A stretch of DNA of 64,000 bases from Alcanivorax sp. (GTDB taxonomy: Bacteria > Pseudomonadota > Gammaproteobacteria > Pseudomonadales > Alcanivoracaceae): assembly GCF_002733835.1 (NCBI RefSeq), contig NZ_NVWY01000031.1, positions 30,936 to 94,935 of the forward strand, in the 5' to 3' direction. Made by a program: the position numbers and the translations under genes. This document shows, in pieces, positions 45,636 through 54,680 of this stretch. The notes under the pieces are model-generated. The model worked only from the letters and a program-made list of their open reading frames with translations, was not told the origin of the DNA and ran no database searches. How positions within the stretch are numbered: the first letter of the stretch is position 1; each line of letters starts with the position of its first letter.

Positions 45636-46568
45636 GTGTATCGAGAGGGCAAGGCATTGATCAGACACATTCTGCGTACCGGTCTATTGGGCATGCTGCT
45701 GGCGCTGGCTGGCAGTCTCTGGGCAGAACAGGAGCCCGGTTCGCCTGAGCAAGTGCCGAGAGCGGAGGCCCAGAGTGAGATCGAAAAAGGGCCGGTGATT
45801 TCCCAGTTCCGGGAAAACTGGATCCTCGGTGAGCTGCGAGCCCTGCGCCAGGACATGATGGAATACCGCAACCAGATGAACCTGCTGGTCACCGACCGGG
45901 AGCTGGAAGTGGCCGACAAGGCCATGGGGTACGCCACCAACACGGTTACCTACTTTTTCTACCTGATTGCCGGTGCCGCCTCGATTCTCGCTCTGGTCGG
46001 CTGGTCCACCATTCGTGACCTGAAAGACAACGTGCGGGTATATGCGGAAAAGGAAATGGCGCGTCTGACCAGCGAGTACGAATCCCGCCTGGCGGACCTG
46101 GAGCGCGAGCTGCGCCGCAAATCCCTGTCCATCGCCGAGAACCAGGAAGAAATCGAGCGAACCAACGACATTCACAGCCTGTGGCTCAAGGCCACCAAGG
46201 AGCCCAGTGCCCAGGCCAAGATTGAGCTCTACGACCGGATTCTGGAATTGCGCCCGGATGATCCGGAAGCGCTGGCCTGGAAAGCCGATGCGGCCCTGGA
46301 GCTGGGCGAGCAGCGCTGGGCGTTGAGCCTGTGCGACCGGGTGCTGGAAGTGGACGAGGAAAACTCCCATGCCCTGTATCAGCGGGCCTGCGCCTGGTCC
46401 GGGCTGGGGGAAATCGAGAACGCCCTGACCGACCTGGCCGCCGCCATCCAGACCTCGGAAACCCTGCGCAGCCACGCCCGTAGCGAAGAAATGTTCGAGC
46501 CCCTGCGTGAGCTGGCCCGCTTCCAGGAATTGGTCGGAAGCGACGAAGATTCAGGCTTTTCCGCCTGA
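45636..46568 (+). CDS. Membrane-anchored coiled-coil/TPR protein
   Basis: 310 residues. N-terminal hydrophobic segment (about 12-30, signal peptide or anchor), a second helix FFYLIAGAASILALVGWSTI (about 105-125), a charged coiled-coil (about 130-175, EYESRLADLERELRRKSLS), then at least two TPR units (AKIELYDRILELRPDDPEALAWKADAALELGEQRWALSLCDRVLEVDEENSHALYQRACAWSGLGE). Probably a scaffold at the cytoplasmic membrane; partners unknown. The start is GTG 45636; a TTG at 45657 with a better-placed AGAGGG is an alternative giving a cleaner signal peptide. Single gene between the TRAP binding protein and folE2. Confidence 0.78.
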   Translation: MYREGKALIRHILRTGLLGMLLALAGSLWAEQEPGSPEQVPRAEAQSEIEKGPVISQFRENWILGELRALRQDMMEYRNQMNLLVTDRELEVADKAMGYATNTVTYFFYLIAGAASILALVGWSTIRDLKDNVRVYAEKEMARLTSEYESRLADLERELRRKSLSIAENQEEIERTNDIHSLWLKATKEPSAQAKIELYDRILELRPDDPEALAWKADAALELGEQRWALSLCDRVLEVDEENSHALYQRACAWSGLGEIENALTDLAAAIQTSETLRSHARSEEMFEPLRELARFQELVGSDEDSGFSA

Positions 46569-46743
46569 TAGCCCCTTTCTGTTGCGGTCATAGCGAAACC
46601 TGCGCCCGTAAATGGTCAATTTGCGGGACAGTTTCTGCTAGACTTGCCCCCCTTGTATGAGCGGGCGATGACGAACGGATTACCGTTTCGTTCACCTGGG
46701 CGGCCTTATCCTGGCTGTTTTCAGTGCCCCTATGGAGAATCCC

Positions 46744-47703
46744 ATGACTCGTGACAACGGTGCCGGTAGCACCAAACAGATGCCGGATGTGGCGTCCAAC
46801 TCCATGGTGGATCATATCCACACGACCCTGGATTGGGTGGGCATGAGTGAGATCCACTTGCCAGCCCGCGTCAGCGATACCCTGGCTGGCGAGCGCCCGG
46901 TGAGCACCTCTATCCAGGCCTATGTGAACCTGGCCAATGCGGATGCCAAGGGCATTCACATGTCGCGCCTGTTCCTGATGCTGGAAGAAACCTTTGGCGA
47001 CCATTCGGTCAGCGCCGGTTCCATCGAGCAACTGCTGCGTAACTTCCTGCAGACCCATGAGGGCCTTAGCACCCGCGGTTTCGTGCAGCTGGATTTCGAA
47101 TATTCCATGCGCCGCGCGGCCTTGAAGAGCAGCTATTCCGGCTGGAAGAGCTACCCGGTCAGCATCAAGGGCACCCTGTGCGAAGAGGGCATGCGCATCG
47201 AGTTGTCGGTGGAAGTGCCGTACTCGTCCACCTGCCCCTGCTCGGCGGCGTTGTCCCGCCAGCTGATCCAGGAACAGTTCCGCAAGGATTTCGCCGAAGG
47301 CAAAGTGGATGCCGATGCGGTGTTTGAATGGCTGGGCACGGAAGAGGGCGTACTGGCCACTCCGCACAGCCAGCGCTCCATCGCCCAGGTGCGTGTGTTG
47401 CTGGATCACACCGAAGGGGATGCCTTCCCGATCACCGCCTTGATTGATTCCATCGAAGGCGCTCTGAAAACCCCGGTGCAGACCGCCGTGAAGCGGGTAG
47501 ACGAACAGGAGTTCGCGCTACTCAATGGCCAGAACCTGATGTTCTGTGAAGACGCCGCCCGCCGGTTGAAGACCGCGCTGAACCCGCAGCCTTGCTACAA
47601 GGATTTCTGGTTGCGCGTGAATCACCTGGAAAGCCTCCACGCTCACAATGCGGTAGCGATTGTGACCAAGGAAGTGGATGGTGGTTACCTGCCGATTCCT
47701 TGA
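46744..47703 (+). CDS. folE2: GTP cyclohydrolase FolE2 (type IB)
   Basis: Makes 7,8-dihydroneopterin triphosphate from GTP for folate and queuosine-type pathways, using a metal other than zinc when needed. About 319 residues. FolE2 features: [47 protein letters not shown], and the metal cysteine in [21 protein letters not shown] 6 bases before ATG 46744. FolE2 is often a zinc-starvation substitute for FolE under Zur control; I found no convincing Zur box in the 175 bases upstream. A zinc-uptake locus lies 8 kb away. Confidence 0.95.
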   Translation: MTRDNGAGSTKQMPDVASNSMVDHIHTTLDWVGMSEIHLPARVSDTLAGERPVSTSIQAYVNLANADAKGIHMSRLFLMLEETFGDHSVSAGSIEQLLRNFLQTHEGLSTRGFVQLDFEYSMRRAALKSSYSGWKSYPVSIKGTLCEEGMRIELSVEVPYSSTCPCSAALSRQLIQEQFRKDFAEGKVDADAVFEWLGTEEGVLATPHSQRSIAQVRVLLDHTEGDAFPITALIDSIEGALKTPVQTAVKRVDEQEFALLNGQNLMFCEDAARRLKTALNPQPCYKDFWLRVNHLESLHAHNAVAIVTKEVDGGYLPIP

Positions 47704-47708
47704 TTGAG

Positions 47709-47741
47709 AGACGCTGCAGGCAGCACGCTGCACGCAACACG
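47709..47741. repeat. Heptad array after folE2
   Basis: GCTGCAG, GCAGCAC, GCTGCAC, GCAACAC: four 7-bp units between the folE2 stop and its terminator. Confidence 0.8.
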
Positions 47742-47778
47742 AAAGCCCTCTTCCCCTTGTCGGGAAGGGGGCTTTTTT
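47742..47778 (+). terminator. Terminator after folE2
   Basis: AAAGCCCTCTTCCCC TTGTC GGGAAGGGGGC TTTTTT; stem with one bulge. Confidence 0.85.
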
Positions 47779-48098
47779 GTATGGGCTGGTGATGGGCATG
47801 ACGCCGGATGCCTGGAGCCTGACGCAATAGAGCCAATCTGGCTTCACCGCCTCTCTTTGTGGGAGCGGTGGAGCCCTTTTTCCGTTGCCCGGCTTCCGGC
47901 ATTGGCGTCGAGCTGTTGGGGCTTCTTTCTTCGCTAGGCAGCGACGACATTGCACCCTCGTCCAAGTGAAATGCGAACCCGGTACGTGTATACCGTGCCG
48001 CTATCCGCTAAATTGCCTATTAAAGAAGCACCCAGAGTGCGTGCGGGAATGCGCTAACTCACTGAAAAATAATAAAAAAACGCCAGGAAGCGATTGCT
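47779..48098. other. Region between folE2 terminator and LuxR-type gene
   Basis: Contains a further heptad array at about 47791-47826 (ATGACGC, CGGATGC, CTGGAGC, CTGACGC) and an AT-rich stretch (48055-48085) that should include the promoter of the regulator gene. No gene recognised. Confidence 0.5.
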
Positions 48099-50729
48099 AT
48101 GCCCAGCTCGGAGACGCCCCGGCCCCTGAGTGGCCGGTTTTATCGTGCAGACCTTGTCACCCTTCTGAATCAGTCAGATCGGGTGCCCCTGACACTGTTG
48201 CTGGCCCCCGCCGGTGCCGGCAAATCCACCTTGCTGAATCAGTGGCAAGCCCAGCCCGGTGATCGCCATGTGGTGCTGATGGGGTTACAGCGGGCGGATG
48301 ATGACCCGGTGCGCTTTCTGCGCCGCTTCGCCGAGAAAACCCGGGCCGCGGTGCCGGCGTTTGATACCTCCTGGTTTATGCCCTTCGATGTGGCCGAGCT
48401 GCCACCATCCTCTATAGCCGATTCACTGTATGACGCCCTGCAGCAGGTGACGTTGCCGCTGTTTATCGTGTTCGACGATTTTCAGCATATCCAGAGCGAA
48501 GAAACGCTCAGCGTGATTGCTACCTTGCTGGCGGACCCGCCAGAGAATGTGCACCTGATCATTGCCAGCCGCACCCAGCCACTGTTTGACGTTAGCCGGC
48601 TGCGGCTGGACGACCAGGTGCTGGAGATCAGTGCCGTGGACCTGAAAGTGCGGCGCAGTGATGTGAGCGAGCTGAATCAGCGCCTGGGCGGCGAGGCTCT
48701 GGAAGAGCAGGCCCTGGATCACCTGATGGCAATTACCGAAGGCTGGGTGGCCGGGGTGAAAATTGCCCTGCTGGCGGGGATTCGGTCGGGCATGCAAACC
48801 CTGCAGGACTTTAACGCCAGCCAGCCGGAAATCATGGATTATTTCGGGCATGCGGTACTCAAGGGGCTGCCGGACTCTGCGCGCACTTTGTTCATGCAAA
48901 GTGCCCTGTTGGACACCGTCAACGCCGAGCTTGGCGATGAAATTCTGCAAACCCGCCAGTCCGCACGGTTGATTGATGAGCTCACCAGCCGGGAGCTTTT
49001 TCTGGTGCCGGTGCCTGGCAAGCCGGCCAGCTATCGCTATCACGCCTTGCTGCGGGATTTTCTGCAGGCACGGCTGAAAATCGAGATGCCCGACTGCATT
49101 GTGCCGATTCACCGGCGGGCGACCCGTTACTTCATCAAGATCGGCAATTTCGAACAGGCTGTCTGGCATGCCTGGCGCACCGGTGATGCTGCGCTGTTCG
49201 GTAACTGCCTGGAAAAAAGTTTCGAGTTCTGGCTGCAGGAAGGGTATTCCAGCCACATTCTTGAATGGGCGGAAACTCTGGACGATGAAACCATACTGGG
49301 CCGCCTTGAACTGGCCGCGCCCCTGATCAGCACGCTGACCCTGTCACGGCGATTCTTTCGTGCCCGCTATTATCTCGACGCGCTCAAAGAGCAGGACTTT
49401 TCCGGCAGGGAGGACCGATACCATCACCGTCAGACAGTGGATTTTCTGGAACTGCATTTGCAGTTATTCCAGCACGATACCGACTTCATGGAAGGGGCTA
49501 ACCTGTCGTTGTTGATGGAAAGCAGTGGCCACCGGGATATCCGTGCCTTCGCGCTGGCCATGGTGGCCTATTACCATCTGCAGCATGGCCGCCTGGAATC
49601 CGCGTTGGCCTTCTCCTCCCAGGCGCGGGACGTGTTGCTGCGCCTGGGGCAACGCTTTACTGCCGGCTATGCGGGTTTGATTACGGCCCTGGCCAATCAG
49701 CAGCTGGGGCATATTGGTGAGGCAGTGGCCTTTATTGTCGAAAACTTCAATAACACCCCCAGGGATTGCCCCACCTGGTCGCTGTGGGCCACGGGCATGG
49801 TGGTGGTGTTATACGACCAGAATCGCCTGGAAGAGGCGCAGCAGGTCTGCGAAGACCTGCTTCCCATGGTTTCGTCTGCTTCTGCCACGGAAGTGATTTC
49901 CACCGTTTATCTCACCTTGTCACGGCTGCAGCATCTGCAGGGCAAGCAGAAAAGTGCCGAGCGTATGCTGGAAAAACTGTTGGGAATTTTACAGCTGGGC
50001 AATTACGAGCGCTTTGTCAGCATGGCGGTGCTGGAGATGACGCGCCAGGCGTTGCTCACCGGCAACTGGCAGCGCCTGGATGTGGTGGTGGACCGTTTCA
50101 GGTTGGCGGAGTGGGTGCAGGAGAACCTTGAAAGTGAGGCGGCCATGTATAGCCAGAGCTGGGAGCGGCGCGGGCTGGCGGCGGTGTACTGGTTAATGGC
50201 CCACGGCCGCAATGCGGAGGCAGAAACACTGCTGCGCCGGTTGCTGGCGGTGGTGAAAGGGGCGGGTATCAAGACCCGAGCCTCCATCATTGAGGCCAAC
50301 CTGCTGGTGCTCACCTCCAAAACGGCCGTCGCCTCGGAGCAGAGCCGCAAGGTGGATGCGCTGATCACCCGCTATGGTCTGCTCAATATCAATCGCTCCG
50401 TGTTCGATGAAGCGCCCGGGCTGGCGGGCTTGATGAATCGGTTGTGGTCAGCAGGGCAGCTGGTGCTACCGGATTTTTATACCGGGCTGTTTCCGGCGGT
50501 ATTCAGCACCGCCCCGGCCAGTGAGCCGCTGGACGTGGACCCGGGGTCGGTGCTTACGCCCAAGGAAAGCGAAATTTTCGAGCTGCTGCAGAGCGGTATG
50601 AGCAATGCCCAGATTAGTGAATCCACCGGCGTATCCGTCACCACCACCAAGTGGCACCTGAAAAACATCTACAGCAAGCTGGGTGTCTCCAATCGTACCG
50701 AAGCCGTGCTGCGCGCCACGCCTAGATAA
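48099..50729 (+). CDS. Large ATP-binding LuxR regulator (MalT-like)
   Basis: 876 residues of the LAL/MalT type: an N-terminal NTPase with Walker A LLLAPAGAGKSTLL and Walker B-like LFIVFDDFQHI, a long helical TPR-like sensor region (about 330-790), and a C-terminal LuxR helix-turn-helix (LTPKESEIFELLQSGMSNAQISESTGVSVTTTKWHLKNIYSKLGVSNRTEAVL). Such proteins are ligand- and ATP-dependent activators; AlkS of alkane-degrading bacteria has the same plan. No obvious target operon is adjacent except the dioxygenase-like gene 295 bases downstream on the same strand, which is a reasonable but unproven candidate. Effector unknown. Confidence 0.9.
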   Translation: MPSSETPRPLSGRFYRADLVTLLNQSDRVPLTLLLAPAGAGKSTLLNQWQAQPGDRHVVLMGLQRADDDPVRFLRRFAEKTRAAVPAFDTSWFMPFDVAELPPSSIADSLYDALQQVTLPLFIVFDDFQHIQSEETLSVIATLLADPPENVHLIIASRTQPLFDVSRLRLDDQVLEISAVDLKVRRSDVSELNQRLGGEALEEQALDHLMAITEGWVAGVKIALLAGIRSGMQTLQDFNASQPEIMDYFGHAVLKGLPDSARTLFMQSALLDTVNAELGDEILQTRQSARLIDELTSRELFLVPVPGKPASYRYHALLRDFLQARLKIEMPDCIVPIHRRATRYFIKIGNFEQAVWHAWRTGDAALFGNCLEKSFEFWLQEGYSSHILEWAETLDDETILGRLELAAPLISTLTLSRRFFRARYYLDALKEQDFSGREDRYHHRQTVDFLELHLQLFQHDTDFMEGANLSLLMESSGHRDIRAFALAMVAYYHLQHGRLESALAFSSQARDVLLRLGQRFTAGYAGLITALANQQLGHIGEAVAFIVENFNNTPRDCPTWSLWATGMVVVLYDQNRLEEAQQVCEDLLPMVSSASATEVISTVYLTLSRLQHLQGKQKSAERMLEKLLGILQLGNYERFVSMAVLEMTRQALLTGNWQRLDVVVDRFRLAEWVQENLESEAAMYSQSWERRGLAAVYWLMAHGRNAEAETLLRRLLAVVKGAGIKTRASIIEANLLVLTSKTAVASEQSRKVDALITRYGLLNINRSVFDEAPGLAGLMNRLWSAGQLVLPDFYTGLFPAVFSTAPASEPLDVDPGSVLTPKESEIFELLQSGMSNAQISESTGVSVTTTKWHLKNIYSKLGVSNRTEAVLRATPR

Positions 50730-50734
50730 ACACA

Positions 50735-50758
50735 AGCTTCGAGCTACGAGGCGCGAGG
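50735..50758. repeat. Heptad array CGAGCTA, left arm
   Basis: AGCTTCGAGCTACGAGGCGCGAGG right after the regulator stop, complementary to the array at 50841-50878. Confidence 0.8.
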
Positions 50759-50784
50759 AATGCCCATTTTTTTTGAGCGCCGTG

Positions 50785-50815
50785 CCCGCGCACGTACGCA
50801 TGATCGCGGGCACGG
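50785..50815. repeat. Hairpin nested in the heptad inverted repeat
   Basis: GCCGTGCCCGCG ... CGCGGGCACGGC, 12-bp perfect stem; the T-run lies before rather than after it on the plus strand, so it is not a standard plus-strand terminator. Confidence 0.7.
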
Positions 50816-50840
50816 CTTTCGAGATGAAGCAAACCCAATC

Positions 50841-50878
50841 CCGCGCCTCGTAGCTCGAAGCTCATAGCTCGTAGCTGC
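50841..50878. repeat. Heptad array, right arm
   Basis: GCGCCTCGTAGCTCGAAGCT, then CATAGCT and CGTAGCT: 7-bp units, inverted relative to 50735-50758. Confidence 0.8.
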
Positions 50879-50916
50879 CATTCCAAACCTTGAACCCGTT
50901 CGCGCTTTTTCGTTTT

Positions 50917-50953
50917 CCCCCTCCGCCCCCTCCCGGGGGAGGGGGTGGAGGGG
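50917..50953. repeat. C-rich/G-rich 17-bp hairpin upstream of the dioxygenase-like gene
   Basis: CCCCTCCGCCCCCTCCC and GGGGGAGGGGGTGGAGGGG form a stem with one mismatch and almost no loop. The G-rich strand has several G-runs that could also form a quadruplex. It ends 72 bases before the start codon. Confidence 0.75.
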
Positions 50954-51024
50954 TTGGCCCCGTTGCTAGAGTGCCGTCGTTGTCATCAGACATCCCCCGA
51001 GAATAAAAACGACGGAGGTTTATC

Positions 51025-53772
51025 ATGGCTATGTCCCCCTGGGTTACCTGGCCAGCCCTGACCAAGTTCGGTTCACTTGGCGTAATGGGCGCCCTGCTGG
51101 TTCTTGCCGGTCAACGGGAAGATCTGCTCGAAAACAATATGTTCGACATGGAAAGCTGGGGTGAAAAAAACGCCAGCATCGTCTGCGATGAGCGCAGCCA
51201 TGTGGCCCGTACCGAAGACGGTACCTGTAATATCCTGGACAATCCGGCGGAAGGCTCCGCCAATGTGAACTTCGGCCGTAACGTGGATCCGGCCTCGTCC
51301 TTTGCGGAATCGGAAAGCGGCAATCTGCTGACCCCGAACCCGCGTGAAGTCAGTAACCTGATCATGTCCCGGGGCGGCGATTTCAAGCCTGCCACCACCC
51401 TGAACTTCATCGCCACCTCCTGGATCCAGTTCATGGTTCATGACTGGTTCGATCATGGCCCGCGTACCGACGCCAACCCGATCGAATTTCCGCTGCCGCC
51501 TGGCGACGTGTTGGGTTCCGGCACCATGTCCGTGCAGCGTACCCGCCCGGACCCGAACGTTAGCGGCAATGAATCCCTGGTGACCTACGAAAACATCAAC
51601 ACCCACTGGTGGGATGGCTCGCAGCTGTACGGCAGCGACAAGGAAACCAACGATGAAGTGCGTTCCTTTGTGGACGGTAAGCTGAAAGTCGACAGCAATG
51701 GCCGTTTGCCCACAGATTTCCTCAGCGGCAAACCGATTACCGGTTTCAATGAAAACTGGTGGGTGGGCCTGAGCATGCTGCACCACCTGTTCACCCAGGA
51801 GCACAACGCCATTGCGGACATGCTCAAGGCAAACAACCCCGGTGCTTCCGACCAGTGGCTCTACGACCACGCCCGGCTGATCAACGCTGCCTTGATGGCC
51901 AAAATCCACACCGTGGAATGGACCCCGGCGATTCTTGCTAACCCGGTGCTCGAGCGTGCCATGTACGCCAACTGGTGGGGCCTGGGCGGTGACCGTGACA
52001 AGCGTGACAAGTATCAAGGCGACCTGGACGAGCTGAACAATAACCTGGCGGAACTGGGCGGCATCTTCAACCTGCTCGGCATCGATAACGATCTGGGGCA
52101 GGGCGATACCAGCTCCATTGAGCACGCCCTGGCTGGCCTGGTGGGCTCGCGCACCCCGAACAACTACGGCGTGCCCTACACCCTCACCGAAGAATTTGTG
52201 TCCGTGTACCGCATGCACCCGTTGCTGCGTGACGAGATCAAGGTCTACGACATCGGCTCCAACGTGGTGGACGAAGAAATTCTGCTGCAGGACACCCGTA
52301 ACGGTGATGCGGAAGATCTGCTCACCGACGTGGGCCAAGATCGCCTGTGGTACTCCTTCGGTATCACCCACCCGGGTGCGCTGACACTGAACAACTACCC
52401 GGACTTCCTGCGTAACCTGTCCATGCCGTTGATTGGCGACATTGATATGGCGGCCATCGACGTGCTGCGTGACCGTGAACGTGGCGTGCCCCGTTACAAC
52501 GAGTTCCGTCGCCAAATCGGCCTCAAGCCGATTACCAGCTTCGAGCAGTTGTCCAGTGATCCGCAGCTGGTGGCTGACCTGAAGGCGCTGTACAACAACG
52601 ATATCGAAATGATCGATACCCTGGTGGGCCAGCTGGCAGAAGAGACGCGCCCGGAAGGCTTTGGCTTTGGTGAAACGTCTTTCCAGATCTTCATCCTCAA
52701 TGCGTCACGTCGCCTGATGACCGACCGCTTCTTCACCACCGATTACACTAACGAGGTGTACACCGCTGAAGGGATCGACTGGGTGGAAGAGAACACCATG
52801 GTCGACATCATCCGTCGCCACTACCCGAACCTGGCCAGCAGCCTGGTGGGCATGGATAACGCCTTCAAGCCCTGGGGCCTGAAAATTCCCGAGGATTATC
52901 AATCCTGGTCTGCCCAGGCGAAACAGGACCACCTGTGGGTCAACGGCGCCCTGCGTACCAGCTACGAAGACGGTGAAGTGCCGGCCATCGAACCCATCGA
53001 TATTGGTGGCCTGATCAACTCCGTCCTGTGGAAGAAGGTGCAGGATGTGACCGACGTGAGCCCGCCGGGCTACAGCAAGCCGATTCACCCTCGCGGTGCC
53101 CTGGCCAAGGTGCAGTTCGTGCCGACGGCAGGCCATGGCTACACCGGCCTGTTCCAGGGGGCAGATCACGGCCTGCTGAGATTGTCTGTTACCGGCGACC
53201 CATCAGACCGTGGCTTTGCACCGGGGCTGGCGCTGAAATTGATGGTGGACGGCAAGCGTTCTGAAAACGTGTCCGCGCTCTATACCCTTAGCGGGCAGGG
53301 CGATAACCACAACATCTTTGCCAACGAACTGTCCAACTATGTCCAGCCGGAAGTGAACGAAACCCTCGGCACAACGACGCTGTTCTCGCTGGTGTCCAGA
53401 AAGCCGACGCTGGTCGTCATGAGTGACATGGCCAAGGTGAACCAGGACGGTTCCCCGGTGAGCAATGCCAACACCCCGTCACAGGTTTATTTCGTGCCAA
53501 ACGGTGATCTGAAGAATTCCATCAGCACCGCGCCCCACGATTTCCGTGACGACCTGACCGCCCTGAACCCCGGCACCAAGGTGTATGACGTTTACGCGAC
53601 CTCCAAGTCCATCAAAACGTCCATCTTGCCCTGGGTCACCGAACGCTACGCCCGTGAACGCCGCAACAGCGCCGTTAAAGTCGGTGAGCTGGTTATGGCG
53701 TCCCCGTTCACCCTGTCCCAGTTCGGCGACACCGGCATCTTCTTCAAGCACCAACGGTACGAAGATCGCTAA
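51025..53772 (+). CDS. Fatty-acid alpha-dioxygenase-like haem peroxidase with C-terminal catalase-like domain
   Basis: 915 residues. Residues about 20-640 resemble the animal-haem-peroxidase/alpha-dioxygenase/cyclooxygenase superfamily: FIATSWIQFMVHDWFDHG with a candidate distal His139, NTHWWDGSQLYGSD, and FVSVYRMHPLLRD, where Tyr395 is three residues before candidate proximal His398, the spacing of the catalytic Tyr in alpha-dioxygenases and cyclooxygenases. Residues about 680-915 read like a catalase-fold domain of the y4iL-like type: IHPRGALAKVQFVP with His688, TGLFQGADHGLLRLSVTGDP, RGFAPGLALKLMVDG, FANELSNYV and SQFGDTGIFFKHQR; I see no RxxxY proximal-tyrosine motif. Likely oxygenates fatty acids to hydroperoxides. 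No normal signal peptide. AGG Shine-Dalgarno upstream; own terminator. Confidence 0.82.
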   Translation: MAMSPWVTWPALTKFGSLGVMGALLVLAGQREDLLENNMFDMESWGEKNASIVCDERSHVARTEDGTCNILDNPAEGSANVNFGRNVDPASSFAESESGNLLTPNPREVSNLIMSRGGDFKPATTLNFIATSWIQFMVHDWFDHGPRTDANPIEFPLPPGDVLGSGTMSVQRTRPDPNVSGNESLVTYENINTHWWDGSQLYGSDKETNDEVRSFVDGKLKVDSNGRLPTDFLSGKPITGFNENWWVGLSMLHHLFTQEHNAIADMLKANNPGASDQWLYDHARLINAALMAKIHTVEWTPAILANPVLERAMYANWWGLGGDRDKRDKYQGDLDELNNNLAELGGIFNLLGIDNDLGQGDTSSIEHALAGLVGSRTPNNYGVPYTLTEEFVSVYRMHPLLRDEIKVYDIGSNVVDEEILLQDTRNGDAEDLLTDVGQDRLWYSFGITHPGALTLNNYPDFLRNLSMPLIGDIDMAAIDVLRDRERGVPRYNEFRRQIGLKPITSFEQLSSDPQLVADLKALYNNDIEMIDTLVGQLAEETRPEGFGFGETSFQIFILNASRRLMTDRFFTTDYTNEVYTAEGIDWVEENTMVDIIRRHYPNLASSLVGMDNAFKPWGLKIPEDYQSWSAQAKQDHLWVNGALRTSYEDGEVPAIEPIDIGGLINSVLWKKVQDVTDVSPPGYSKPIHPRGALAKVQFVPTAGHGYTGLFQGADHGLLRLSVTGDPSDRGFAPGLALKLMVDGKRSENVSALYTLSGQGDNHNIFANELSNYVQPEVNETLGTTTLFSLVSRKPTLVVMSDMAKVNQDGSPVSNANTPSQVYFVPNGDLKNSISTAPHDFRDDLTALNPGTKVYDVYATSKSIKTSILPWVTERYARERRNSAVKVGELVMASPFTLSQFGDTGIFFKHQRYEDR

Positions 53773-53802
53773 GGGAGAGCGATAACCAGAGGTACACCCC
53801 TC

Positions 53803-53836
53803 AAGCCCGGGCGACGCAAGTCCCCCGGGCTTTTTT
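53803..53836 (+). terminator. Terminator after the dioxygenase-like gene
   Basis: AGCCCGGG ... CCCGGGCT followed by TTTTT. Confidence 0.9.
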
Positions 53837-54123
53837 GTGTCTGCGCGGGCGGTCCCTGCCTCGTGCTCACCGGACGAGGGTGTCTTGCTTGTAGGATATG
53901 GCTTACAGAAAAAGCTAAACGGTTGATATAAAGTGATTTTCAGGGGAAGGGGAATTCGGGATAACTCAGGAAATAACCCGCTGCTTCGAGTTTTGTCAGG
54001 TGAGAAAGGTTATCAACTTTTCTCCATCCTATTGTATTGACTGGATCTTCTGGCGGAGGCGGGCGGTGGTTGATAAGAATTATGTCGAAAAAAGATATGT
54101 CGAACGGTTCGACTGAATACGCT
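53837..54123. other. AT-rich gap upstream of the cassette-like gene
   Basis: Markedly lower GC than the flanks. It contains the perfect palindrome GTCGAACGGTTCGAC (54099-54113) and ends at GTTAGGT (54124-54130), so it may include the remains of an earlier attC site. A minus-strand frame (53940-54197) is open but has no start signals and overlaps the next gene. Confidence 0.45.
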
Positions 54124-54124
54124 G

Positions 54125-54680
54125 TTAGGTGCAATAAGATCAGGAGCAGCTGATGAAGGGTGTGTTTTTTCTTCTTTTGCCAGTTTTTCTTCTTCAAGGC
54201 TGTGTGTCGACAAAGACCATTAATGTCATGAGTGAAGAAAAATTAACGGGGCCTAAGGTTATAGCCATGAGTGGTTCTCGAAGTGCATGGGTGTATGAAA
54301 TTGAAAAGCGATTAAAGAGTAGTGGATTTCAAATTAAGCGGATGGTTAGTCAAAACTCGTCTGTAGAAAAAGTTAGCGATACGAAAACTGATATATACAA
54401 AGAGGCTTCATCCCAATATGTTTTGCTCATAGATGGTTATGCTCCAAATAATTCAATGGAGCGCTGTTTCGGTGGTGGTTATCGCTTTGACTATATCAAT
54501 GCTGAGCTAATTGATCTTGAAAAGAACGAAACAATTTTCCATTACTCGAATTCAGGCTATTCCGAGAATTGCCCTCCAATGTCAGGCACAATTTTTGGCG
54601 ATATAGCAAATCTTGCAGAATCGGCATGGCAGTAGCACATAACAATGCCATGCATGCGACAAGCGCATGCATGGCGGGGG
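54125..54680 (+). mobile_element. Integron-cassette-like unit
   Basis: A single short gene lies between a GTTAGGT core (54124-54130, GTTRRRY consensus) and a putative attC at its 3' end. GC content and codon use differ sharply from the flanks. No integrase or second cassette is in the window. Confidence 0.45.
54153..54635 (+). CDS. Small lipoprotein on a cassette-like unit
   Basis: 160 residues. The signal peptide ends in the lipobox LLQGC (Cys at about residue 17). After it comes a mixed alpha/beta domain (VIAMSGSRSAWVYEIEKRLKSSGFQIKRMVS) resembling small envelope lipoproteins of unknown function, with paired cysteines near the end (ERCFGG and SENCPPM) that could form a disulfide in the periplasm. 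AGGAGCAG Shine-Dalgarno before the ATG. The gene is AT-rich and uses many AT-ending codons, unlike all neighbours, indicating recent acquisition. Stop 2 bases before the attC-like site. Confidence 0.72.
   Translation: MKGVFFLLLPVFLLQGCVSTKTINVMSEEKLTGPKVIAMSGSRSAWVYEIEKRLKSSGFQIKRMVSQNSSVEKVSDTKTDIYKEASSQYVLLIDGYAPNNSMERCFGGGYRFDYINAELIDLEKNETIFHYSNSGYSENCPPMSGTIFGDIANLAESAWQ

Noticed and set aside
46569..46743. Zur box upstream of folE2
   Set aside because: No AT-rich palindrome of the Zur type found, although FolE2 is often Zur-regulated.
50862..51065. Small minus-strand protein with poly-Pro/poly-Gly
   Set aside because: Produced by the C/G-rich hairpin at 50917-50953 read antisense; no conserved features.
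53940..54197. Minus-strand 85-codon frame in the AT-rich gap
   Set aside because: It overlaps the start and signal peptide of the lipoprotein gene, has no ribosome site and no known family.
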